Below are positions 1 to 6,642 of a stretch of 21,511 bases of DNA, one piece after another. Origin of the DNA: JALZUE01 sp051251725. GTDB taxonomy: Bacteria; Pseudomonadota; Gammaproteobacteria; Enterobacterales; Alteromonadaceae. The DNA is taken from contig JBPOFN010000055.1 of NCBI GenBank assembly GCA_051251725.1, forward strand, positions 1 to 21,511. The letters are read 5' to 3'. A program made the position numbers and the translations under genes. The first letter of the stretch is position 1, and every line of letters starts with the position of its first letter. Under the pieces are notes generated by a model. That model saw nothing but the letters and a program-made list of their open reading frames with translations. It made no database searches and had not been told where the DNA came from.

Positions 1-4
1 AGGC

Positions 5-142
5 AAAAAAAAACGCATTAAATAATGCGCTTCGAATAAACATAAATATTAATACAAAAAAACTAATACAAAAAATACAAAATAAATACAAGGGAGATTA
101 CAACTTTCAAATAGTCAGAGTGTGGGTATTTGAATTAGTTCC
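5..142 (-). ncRNA. Candidate small RNA, copy 1
   Basis: No protein is encoded here. Read on the minus strand, a plausible promoter (TTATCA at 176-171, 16-base gap, TTTAAT at 154-149) precedes about 138 bases. These end in a 9-bp stem (arms 11-19 and 24-32, 4-base loop) followed by nine T residues (13-5), a typical intrinsic terminator of the kind seen on Hfq-dependent small RNAs. The core TTGTAATCTCCCTTGTATTT and the terminator recur in copy 2 (215-300). The single stem difference (A-U to G-U) keeps pairing, which supports a functional RNA. The middle contains four TTGTATT elements. I recognise no known family: it does not match Spot 42, RyhB, GcvB or OmrA/B as I know them. Promoter and 5' end are inferred. 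Confidence 0.5.
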
Positions 143-214
143 CTCATCATTAAATTTATTTAACAAAAAGTGATAATTACTTTAATTAGCTGCTGTTGTT
201 GAGAAATTTCAGGC

Positions 215-300
215 AAAAAAAAACGCATTAAATAATGCGTTTCAAAAAACATAAAATACAAGGGAGAGATCTTACAACCAATCAGACGTGCACTTTCAGG
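215..300 (-). ncRNA. Candidate small RNA, copy 2
   Basis: A second minus-strand unit related to 5-142. It shares the core (TTGTAA, then CTCCCTTGTATTT, at about 280-255) and an almost identical terminator: arms 221-229 and 234-242, with nine T residues at 223-215. It lacks the TTGTATT-rich middle of copy 1 and is about 50 bases shorter. A TAAAAT at 314-309 could be a -10 box, which would place the start near 302, but no good -35 is visible, so the 5' end is uncertain. The next gene (452) runs the other way, so the terminator does not belong to a neighbouring coding gene. Tandem paralogous small RNAs are known in general (for example OmrA/OmrB), but this pair is not one I recognise. Confidence 0.45.
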
Positions 301-451
301 TAAAGTTCATTTTAAATTTAATTATTTTAAAATAATTTTTATTTCACTGTCATCCCTTCCTTAAACGGGAATTATTAATATTAATCAGTGACTTTTTGGT
401 TATTTATGGCATCATCTTTTTATTAATTCATTCCCGATATTTCTCCTTATT

Positions 452-1075
452 ATGCAGTTTAGTATGCCGTTCAATTTGTTGTTTTTGTTTTTAATCGTGC
501 AGCTCTCTGGTTGTGCGACACCACCACCTAAAAACCCCGAGAATATCTGTGAAATTTTTCGGGAACACCGTGATTGGTATTTTGATGCAAAAGCCGCGAG
601 AGAGCGTTGGGGAGTTCCTATTCACGTTCCTATGTCGATGATGTATCAAGAAAGTTCATTTCGTGCTGATGCATTGCCGCCTCGCGATTATCTCTTGGGG
701 TTCATCCCGTGGGGACGTGTTAGTACCGCCTATGGTTATTCTCAAGCGAAAACCATGACCTGGGATGATTATATGCGTGAAACTGATAACTCTGGCGCCG
801 ATCGTGACGATTTTGACGATGCGATAGATTTTATGGGCTGGTTTATTTATAAAACCCAAAAAATTAATAAGGTCTCTAAATGGGATGCTTACGCACAATA
901 CCTAAACTATCATGAGGGTTGGGGCGGTTATAAGCGCAAAAGCTATAAGAAAAAAGCTTGGTTAGTAAAGGTCGCAAGAAAAGTTGAACGTCGCGCTAAA
1001 CTTTATAGCAGCCAATTAAAAAGCTGTGAAGATGATTTAAATCGTAGTTGGTTATGGCGCTTGTTTTTCGGTTAA
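452..1075 (+). CDS. Lytic transglycosylase-like (SLT domain) lipoprotein
   Basis: A 207-residue protein with a lipoprotein signal peptide: hydrophobic residues 7-18 and a lipobox LSGC, with Cys21 as the lipidated residue. It is therefore expected to be anchored in the envelope facing the periplasm. The rest resembles a lysozyme-like SLT fold: YQESSF with a candidate catalytic Glu67, GYSQ at about 95 in the place of the usual GLMQ motif, and NYHEGWGGY at about 153-161 in the place of AYNxG. The likely role is cleavage of peptidoglycan glycan strands, inferred from the motifs. The C-terminal third is very rich in Lys/Arg. No convincing ribosome binding site precedes ATG 452; ATG 464 (residue 5) would also give a working signal peptide. 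It stands alone between the small-RNA candidates and a 403-base gap. Confidence 0.75.
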   Translation: MQFSMPFNLLFLFLIVQLSGCATPPPKNPENICEIFREHRDWYFDAKAARERWGVPIHVPMSMMYQESSFRADALPPRDYLLGFIPWGRVSTAYGYSQAKTMTWDDYMRETDNSGADRDDFDDAIDFMGWFIYKTQKINKVSKWDAYAQYLNYHEGWGGYKRKSYKKKAWLVKVARKVERRAKLYSSQLKSCEDDLNRSWLWRLFFG

Positions 1076-1478
1076 CAATATAAGCTATTAAGCGTTAATC
1101 CAGCTTAGGTTATTTTCAAATAAGCATTGTTGCATGGCTTTAAAGTCGACTAACAATGCTTAGTTGTTCTTGTAATAACGCTGTTATGTATATGCTCTAA
1201 CTACCAAGTTACATAACTAAATAACGAACAGCTTGTCAGCGGTCGTTGAATTAAGTGCTAAAACTAATTAAGGGCGTTTGCTCATTTTTATCAGCCTACA
1301 GTTACCTTTTGAGAAATCCTCGTTTAGTGCAGTAGTCATTAAAATTCGTCTCTAGTTCTAATGTTACTTAACGCTGACAGCTAAAATAAAGCTGATAAAA
1401 GAAAAAAAGTTATAATTTATATCAGTATTCTTTTAAAATAAGGTGTTTTTGGCACAATAAAGCGCAATAGGAATTAAT
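1076..1478. other. Non-coding gap with hairpins
   Basis: No gene seen in these 403 bases. An inverted repeat TAAGCATTGTT (1121-1131) / AACAATGCTTA (1152-1162) encloses a smaller stem, GGCTTT/AAAGTC with one G-T pair, giving one long hairpin about 45 bases after the transglycosylase-like gene. It lacks a T-run, so it is not a clear terminator. A second dyad, GTTATGTA / TACATAAC, lies at about 1184-1219. TATAAT at 1411-1416 is a possible -10 box for the acyltransferase gene, without a recognisable -35. Confidence 0.5.
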
Positions 1479-2348
1479 TTGTATTATCTAGTTATTGGTA
1501 TTTTTAAAGTATTTGGTTTATTACCGCTATTGTGGCTGCAAAATATTAGTCGCTTGCTCGGCGCTGTGCTGTTAAAACTCAAAAAACGGCCAATAAGTAG
1601 AATTAATAAAAATTTAGATCATTGCTTTCCTGAGTTATCCGCAAAAGAAAAGTCAACGGTATTAAAACAGCGGCTTATGCATATGTCACAAACCATGTTT
1701 GAAATGTCCTTTGTCTGGACTAAATCGAAAGAAACATTAAATGCTAAAATTACGGCAGAGGTTAATGACGACTTCATGCAAGCGGTTAGGGAAAACGAAA
1801 GTATTATAATTTTAGGGCTGCATATCGGTAATTTTGAAGTGCTAAGTGTTTATCTTTCGCAATTAAGACAGCTAAGTACCTTGTATCGACCTTTTAAAGA
1901 TAAAAAATTTGATTTATATATTCATCAAGCACGTGAGCGCACAGGAGCAAAATTTTACCCCAATAACACACTTGGGATCCGTACTGCTTATAAAGACCTA
2001 GTTCAGCAAGGAATGTTTCTCGTTGCACCTGATCATGTGCCCGGTAAAGGTCAGGCTGGCATTTTTGCTCCTTTATTTAAGCAACCAGCCTATACCACAA
2101 CATTACCGCAGCGTTTAGCGATTAAAACTAAAGCGAAAGTTTTTATGGCTGCGGCTTATCAAAATAAGGGCGGCTGGCATATTATTATTGAGCCTGTTGC
2201 CGATGAATTCTATCAAGGCGATCAATATGAATCGGCTTGTGCTATGAATAGCCAAATAGAAAGGTTTGTCTTACGTGATTTAGCACAAAGCCAATTAGAA
2301 TATAAAAGGTATCGTACCCAGCCTTCAGGGCACAATTCTCCTTATTAA
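1479..2348 (+). CDS. LpxL/HtrB-family lysophospholipid (lipid A) acyltransferase
   Basis: A 289-residue member of the bacterial lipid A biosynthesis acyltransferase family, which moves an acyl chain from acyl-ACP to a lipid A precursor or related lysolipid at the inner membrane. The family signature is visible: an N-terminal hydrophobic segment (residues 3-32), SRINKNLDHCFPELS at about 40-54, the catalytic HX4E motif HIGNFE (His115, Glu120), DHVPGKGQ near 188-195 and a C-terminal YKRYRTQP close to the YKRF-type ending of LpxL proteins. It is slightly shorter than E. coli LpxL (about 306). Translation appears to start at TTG 1479, preceded by AGGA at suitable distance; no in-frame ATG occurs early. 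Whether it is the primary LpxL or a paralogue of LpxM/LpxN type cannot be told from sequence alone. Confidence 0.85.
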   Translation: MYYLVIGIFKVFGLLPLLWLQNISRLLGAVLLKLKKRPISRINKNLDHCFPELSAKEKSTVLKQRLMHMSQTMFEMSFVWTKSKETLNAKITAEVNDDFMQAVRENESIIILGLHIGNFEVLSVYLSQLRQLSTLYRPFKDKKFDLYIHQARERTGAKFYPNNTLGIRTAYKDLVQQGMFLVAPDHVPGKGQAGIFAPLFKQPAYTTTLPQRLAIKTKAKVFMAAAYQNKGGWHIIIEPVADEFYQGDQYESACAMNSQIERFVLRDLAQSQLEYKRYRTQPSGHNSPY

Positions 2349-2519
2349 TAGCGGCGATAGTGTAATTGCTAAGAAAAATTCTTGCGCTAATTAACGAGCG
2401 CTTTAGTCGCAATTGTAATATCAGCCCGCGGCTTAACGGCTGAATTTTTCTAGCCTGTGCTGCCCTAACTTTAACTATCAAGTATTAACTGTTCTTTTAA
2501 TACTCATTCAGCGTTCTAG

Positions 2520-2710
2520 TTATTTCACTTCCTCAGGTAATTTGAACTTCATTTTTGCTGTTATCAACTTGCTATTCGGTATTGGTAACAACAACACACA
2601 AGTTATGTTCATTCGACATTAACCATTGCTGCGTTATCTTTATTTTTATCGCCATTAACCATAATTAATTTAGCGTAGCCTGTTTTAAAAGACGATGAAA
2701 CACTACTCAT
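2520..2710 (-). pseudogene. Possible decayed small gene
   Basis: On the minus strand an ATG at 2710 opens 33 codons with protein-like composition (KTGYAKLIMVNGDKNKDNAA, then MVNVE), ending in TGA at 2609. In a neighbouring frame the sequence goes on as CVVVTNTE, stop, QVDNSKNEVQIT, stop. This pattern would fit a small gene broken by a frameshift and nonsense changes. No ribosome binding site is visible before the ATG, no family is recognised, and a chance open frame is a real alternative. Confidence 0.2.
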
Positions 2711-2849
2711 GTTATTGAATAATAATTGCTTAAAAAATAGTTTTTAAATGAGCAAAAATAGTGCATTAATTGGCACAAAAATAGATGTAAAAAAAGTATT
2801 AAAAATCGTTGCAAAACACGAGCTATGACTTTTATTGGTCTCGCTTTTG

Positions 2850-2940
2850 TTATCCACAGAAAATGTGGAAAATTACTTTGGTACTTAAAACTTGTGAATA
2901 ACTTTGTGGGTAACTTGGTTTCTTGCTTGTATTATCCACA
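2850..2940. promoter_or_regulatory. Cluster of five DnaA-box-like 9-mers
   Basis: Matches to the DnaA box TTATNCACA: 2850-2858 plus strand TTATCCACA (perfect); 2864-2872 minus strand TTTTCCACA (one mismatch); 2893-2901 minus strand TTATTCACA (fits consensus); 2905-2913 minus strand TTACCCACA (one mismatch); 2932-2940 plus strand TTATCCACA (perfect). Boxes 1 and 2 face each other across 5 bases; boxes 3 and 4 are in tandem 3 bases apart. Such density is expected for a DnaA-binding locus: an origin, or a titration or reactivation site like datA or DARS. There is almost no GATC nearby (one at about 3017), and no origin-linked gene, so this is unlikely to be the main chromosomal origin. Confidence 0.6.
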
Positions 2941-3075
2941 GAGTTTTTGTTTTTACTATCAATAACTCAGTAAGGATAGCGCTTCTAGCCCTATGACCAA
3001 TTTCCTATAAAAGCAAATTGATCATAGCGGTTAGATGTCGTAAATGAGGAGGGGAAATAATTTATTTGAAGGTGT

Positions 3076-4362
3076 TTAATCTTCTTCTTTTGGCGCTTTA
3101 TAAAACTCTGGCATAACCCGCACTATTTTTATCATATTGTCGTTTACGTCAACTATCTCAATCGGGTAGCCAGCAATACGTAAACTTATTTTCTCTTGTG
3201 GAATATCTTCTAAAATTTCGGTGATTAAACCATTTAATGTTTTAGGGCCGTCGGTTGGGAAATGCCAATTCATTTCTTTATTCATTTCTCTGATTGTGGC
3301 GCTGCCATCAACTAATACCGTACCATCAGGTTGCTCTTTAACTTCATCTGAGGCGGCAGGTTCCATTGTCGTGGTAAAGTCCCCAACAATCTCTTCTAGG
3401 ATATCTTCCAGCGTGACTAAACCTTGAATATCACCATATTCATCAACCACAAGTCCTAAACGCTCTTTTGCGTCTTGGAACTTTAACAGTTGAACATTCA
3501 ACGGTGTTGTTTCAGGAATAAAATATAATTCGCGTACCGCTCGTAATAAACTGGCTTTAGTAAATTGATTTTTTGATAACAACTTTAAAGCATCTCTCAC
3601 ATGAACATAACCGACGACACCGTCAAGATTGTCGCGGTATAACAAAACACGGGTATGGGTTGAATGTTTTAATTGGCGTTGGATAGTTTTCCAGTCGTCA
3701 TTAATATCAATGCCTGAAAGCTCATTTCTTGGGATCATAATATCTTCAACAGTGACTTTTTCAAGATCTAAAATACTGGTTAACATATCTTGATCGCGCT
3801 GTGGCAGTAGCGCTGAAGATTCATTTACTACGGTTCTTAATTCTTCACTACTTAAACTATGCTGCTCTCGTTGTTCTTGATTGATGCCTAAGATGGTTAA
3901 TAAACCACTAGTAATAGCATTGGTTAAAACCACTAATGGATACAAAATTTTAAGTAAAACGTTTAAAACAACAGAGCTAGGAAATGCGACTTTTTCAGGA
4001 TACAGCGCCGCTAGCGTTTTTGGGGTAACTTCTGCAAAGATTAAGATGACAAAAGTTAAAACAATAGTTGAATACAACAGACCCAGTTCTTCACCAAAAT
4101 AGCGGGCAAAGATGATATTACAAATACCAGCCGCGGCAATGTTAACAAGGTTATTGCCAATCAAAATCAAGCCAATTAAGCGATCTGGTCGCTTTAGCAA
4201 CTTACTTACGCGTTTCGCGCCTTTATGATTTTGTTTTTCTAAATGTCTTAAGCGATAGCGGTTAATTGACATTAAACCGGTTTCAGAGCTGGAGAAATAC
4301 GCTGAAAATAAAATGAGTACGACAAGTAAAATTACGAGCATACTGGTAGATATGTGGTCCAA
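3076..4362 (-). CDS. corB: CorB/YfjD-type CNNM family transporter (HlyC/CorC family)
   Basis: A 428-residue membrane protein of the CNNM/CorB family, linked to Mg2+ (and Co2+) transport. Order of domains: DUF21/CNNM membrane part (residues about 5-180, including SSSETGLMSINRYRLRHLEK and IGNNLVNI), a CBS pair (about 200-330; VEDIMIPRNEL, then DEYGDIQGLVTLEDILEEI), and a C-terminal CorC/HlyC domain (about 345-425). It aligns closely with E. coli YfjD, which also begins M-x-HIST; this supports the TTG start at 4362, with AGGA about 9 bases upstream. It follows the ypjD-like gene by 63 bases on the same strand, the same pairing as corE-corB beside ffh in E. coli. Transported ion and direction are by family knowledge only. 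Confidence 0.85.
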   Translation of the reverse strand: MDHISTSMLVILLVVLILFSAYFSSSETGLMSINRYRLRHLEKQNHKGAKRVSKLLKRPDRLIGLILIGNNLVNIAAAGICNIIFARYFGEELGLLYSTIVLTFVILIFAEVTPKTLAALYPEKVAFPSSVVLNVLLKILYPLVVLTNAITSGLLTILGINQEQREQHSLSSEELRTVVNESSALLPQRDQDMLTSILDLEKVTVEDIMIPRNELSGIDINDDWKTIQRQLKHSTHTRVLLYRDNLDGVVGYVHVRDALKLLSKNQFTKASLLRAVRELYFIPETTPLNVQLLKFQDAKERLGLVVDEYGDIQGLVTLEDILEEIVGDFTTTMEPAASDEVKEQPDGTVLVDGSATIREMNKEMNWHFPTDGPKTLNGLITEILEDIPQEKISLRIAGYPIEIVDVNDNMIKIVRVMPEFYKAPKEED

Positions 4363-4425
4363 AAAGGAGTCCTATTTTTATAGCTAAATTAGAATGTGGT
4401 TATAAGGTTACTTATACCTTAAAAC

Positions 4426-5238
4426 CTAAGATAATAAAAACTCTTTCACAAATCGGCTTCCAAAATAAGCAAGTGTTAATAGCAGAGTTGCGAAGGTCGT
4501 TAAACTCAAAACTCGGTGGCCGCGCCAACCTTGTTGATAATGGCCCCAAAGCGTGATCACGTACAAGCTCAATGCCGCTAACGATAACAACGTTTTATGC
4601 AGCTGACTATGAGCAAAATAATTCTCTAAGAAGATAAAACCTAATAATTGGCTGGCGATTAGACAAATGGTGCCCATAGTCATAATAATAAATAGCTGAT
4701 TCTCTACTTGCATCAATGGCGGCAAGTGATTGACGGCAGACAGATCTTTATCTTTTAATTTACGGTTAATATAGTTAACTTGAAAGCCATATAAAGTCGC
4801 AATCACTAAAATCGAATAAGCAACTAGCGCCAGTGTAATGTGGGTAACCATAATAAAACTGCTGGCGGATAAAATAATTTGATTAACCGGCGGAATGAAA
4901 ATTAGCAGTAATTGCCAAAGTGCGGCAAAACCATAGGTGACAGGTAATAAGAGGTTTATTTTAAATTTCATTGCTACCACGGTAATAACAGAAGTGATAA
5001 CTAAGCTCACCAAAGCAATAACATTTGGTAAGTTAAAATTAATTTTTTCCCCGATGAAGAGTTGCTGACTTAGGCTAAAGGTATGAAACAAAATAGCGAG
5101 ACAGCCAAAGCTAAGAACAACTTTTAAATTCGGGCCTTGTGGGGTCAATAAGCGGGTTAAAATAGCAAATGTTGCAACGCTGTAACTTAAAAAAGCTATT
5201 GAGGTGCTTGTTAAAAACAAGTCCACAGAAATCTCCAT
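4426..5238 (-). CDS. ypjD: YpjD/CorE-like CcsA-family inner membrane protein
   Basis: A 270-residue integral membrane protein with about eight hydrophobic segments, of the cytochrome c assembly (CcsA/CcmC-like) superfamily. In E. coli the equivalent gene, ypjD (renamed corE), lies between ffh and yfjD and has been tied to Co/Mg homeostasis; the same order is kept here except for one extra gene. Visible features: GHYQQGWRGHRVLS near 231-245 and SFIMVTHITLALVAYSILVI near 126-145, whose His is typical of the family. No ribosome binding site precedes ATG 5238. GTG at 5226 (residue 5) has GGAG 7 bases upstream and is an equally good start. Heme handling by this protein is not established. Confidence 0.8.
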   Translation of the reverse strand: MEISVDLFLTSTSIAFLSYSVATFAILTRLLTPQGPNLKVVLSFGCLAILFHTFSLSQQLFIGEKINFNLPNVIALVSLVITSVITVVAMKFKINLLLPVTYGFAALWQLLLIFIPPVNQIILSASSFIMVTHITLALVAYSILVIATLYGFQVNYINRKLKDKDLSAVNHLPPLMQVENQLFIIMTMGTICLIASQLLGFIFLENYFAHSQLHKTLLSLAALSLYVITLWGHYQQGWRGHRVLSLTTFATLLLTLAYFGSRFVKEFLLS

Positions 5239-5330
5239 CTATATAAATATTATGAATTTATGCAAAAATTCAAAGCGAACTTTAGATTCTATCAGATTGT
5301 TTACTTAACGCCATATTTAACCACAGGATT

Positions 5331-6446
5331 TTAATGTAAGGTTTTAAAAAATAACTGTCGTAAAGGCTTCAGTGCTAAAAATACTAACAAGCCAGAACAA
5401 AGATAAGTGATGGCAACCGGCACCACTGAATGGCTATGTTGCATGTGTTCAACGACATTCAGATCATAAAATTTTACTAACCAGTCAAGTAACAAACCAA
5501 ACCCTAACGCAGAAACCACGACACCCGTTAAATATTTTATTAAAGTTAGTGTGCCAAGCTCATTTTTGATCACTCCTAACGTTGAAATGTTGGTGGCGGG
5601 GCCGGCCAACATAAATACTAAGGCAGTACCGGGGGAAAGTCCGGCCATTAATAAGCCGGCAGCGACGGGTGTTGATGCGGTCGCACAAATATACATAGGG
5701 ATAGAAATGACCACCATCATTAACATCGCAATAATACCGCTGCCGTATTCTAATAAATAACTGGTGGGTACAAAGGTTTTTATCGTGGTTGCGAATAATA
5801 AGCCGATGGCTAACCAGATAATCAAATCATCCAATAAACGAGTTGCGGCGTATTGTAAGCCGTAGATGATTTTTTCAAGCACAGCTTGTTTTTGCACTTG
5901 TGGCGCTGCTGTTTTACTGCAGCAATCACTACTTTCTTTTGCAACGGCTTTAACTGGCGCTGCGGTTGAACAACAAGCGTGTTGCTTTGCAGTATCGCTG
6001 CTTGTTGACTCTGTTTTTGTTGTTTCATTAAGCTGTTTGTTATCTTCACCGAGTACCAATAATCCGGTAAAAATAGCCGAAAATATTGCCGCGATCGGTC
6101 GGTATATGGCAAAAATAGGGCCAAGTAATGCGTAAGAAACACTGATTGAGTCGACACCGGTTTCTGGTGTCGCGACTAAAAATGCCGCCGTTGCCGATTT
6201 AGAAGCGCCGCTTCGTCTTAACTCAGTCGCCACCGGAATTACGCCACATGAACATAAAGGCAAAGGTGCACCAATAAATGCTGCTTTAATAATGGCTAAC
6301 TTACCGCCACCCAAATGCTGACTTAAAATTTTTGCCGGTAAGCAAACTTTCATTAAACCCGCAATAATCAGTCCGAGTAAAAGCCAAGGACTAGCTTCAT
6401 TTAATAGTGAAATAAAATTTAAGAAAAATAATTCTAAGGTACTCAT
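5331..6446 (-). CDS. SO_0444-family Cu/Zn efflux permease
   Basis: A 371-residue polytopic permease of the YraQ/ArsP-like superfamily, matching the SO_0444 Cu/Zn efflux group first named in Shewanella oneidensis. The N-terminal membrane half carries PLPLCSCGVIPVATELRRSG (residues 61-80, with Cys65 and Cys67) and ATPETGVDS. A polar loop (about 133-190) contains HACC (156-159) and DCC (174-176), a likely metal-binding insert. The C-terminal half has further segments, with PMYICATASTPVAAGLLMAG and GPATNIST. The role, export of copper/zinc across the inner membrane, is by family. It sits between ypjD and ffh, a place where E. coli has no such gene, and its start is divergent from ffh. No clear Shine-Dalgarno sequence is visible; a 12-base palindrome lies 4 bases upstream of the ATG. 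Confidence 0.85.
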   Translation of the reverse strand: MSTLELFFLNFISLLNEASPWLLLGLIIAGLMKVCLPAKILSQHLGGGKLAIIKAAFIGAPLPLCSCGVIPVATELRRSGASKSATAAFLVATPETGVDSISVSYALLGPIFAIYRPIAAIFSAIFTGLLVLGEDNKQLNETTKTESTSSDTAKQHACCSTAAPVKAVAKESSDCCSKTAAPQVQKQAVLEKIIYGLQYAATRLLDDLIIWLAIGLLFATTIKTFVPTSYLLEYGSGIIAMLMMVVISIPMYICATASTPVAAGLLMAGLSPGTALVFMLAGPATNISTLGVIKNELGTLTLIKYLTGVVVSALGFGLLLDWLVKFYDLNVVEHMQHSHSVVPVAITYLCSGLLVFLALKPLRQLFFKTLH

Positions 6447-6449
6447 ACT

Positions 6450-6461
6450 AACAGCGCTGTT
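6450..6461. promoter_or_regulatory. Perfect palindrome before the efflux permease start
   Basis: AACAGCGCTGTT, a perfect 12-base palindrome, lies directly upstream of the permease ATG (6446) where a ribosome binding site would be expected. It could be an operator or an RNA hairpin over the start; a 12-base palindrome may also occur by chance. Confidence 0.3.
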
Positions 6462-6572
6462 ACATAGTTAATGACAAAATTATCATAGCAACTGGCCAGT
6501 AAACTGTAATCTTATTTTTACCTAAAAAGCACGAACAAAATGGTAATTTTTAGACAGATTAAAATTTATCGC

Positions 6573-6600
6573 TTTCGATTAGCTTATCTAACGGTATAAT
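6573..6600 (+). promoter_or_regulatory. Probable ffh promoter
   Basis: A perfect -10 box TATAAT (6595-6600) lies 43 bases before the ffh start, with a weak -35 candidate TTTCGA (6573-6578) 16 bases upstream. Position and -10 quality support the call; the -35 is poor. Confidence 0.55.
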
Positions 6601-6642
6601 GAATCAGTTTTATTAATCCAATTCATCTATACCGAGTAGTTC

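Larger units (their letters stand above)
2349..3075. other. Long intergenic region between convergent genes
   Basis: These 727 bases separate two genes that converge on it, so no promoter for either is expected. The clearest content is the DnaA-box cluster at 2850-2940. The stretch 2700-2820 is strongly AT-rich. On the minus strand a 33-codon open frame (2710-2609) may be a remnant of an older gene. I see no T-run terminator of good quality after the acyltransferase. Confidence 0.6.

Noticed and set aside
45..95. CRISPR-like repeats (AATACAAAA units)
   Set aside because: Units are too short and irregular, without spacers of constant length; no cas genes.
5..142. Spot 42 (spf) or another known small RNA
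   Set aside because: The core sequence does not match Spot 42, RyhB, GcvB or OmrA/B as remembered, and neither polA nor engB is adjacent.
1..242. Terminators of plus-strand genes
   Set aside because: The long T-runs are on the minus strand only; in the plus direction just two or three T follow the stem.
2700..2945. Main chromosomal replication origin
   Set aside because: DnaA boxes and AT-rich DNA are present, but GATC sites are almost absent and no dnaA, mnmG, mioC or parAB gene is near; gammaproteobacterial origins are normally GATC-rich.
5822..6157. Minus-strand open frame of 111 codons within the permease gene
   Set aside because: It is an alternative frame of the clearly coding permease; Gln/Lys-rich low-complexity product.
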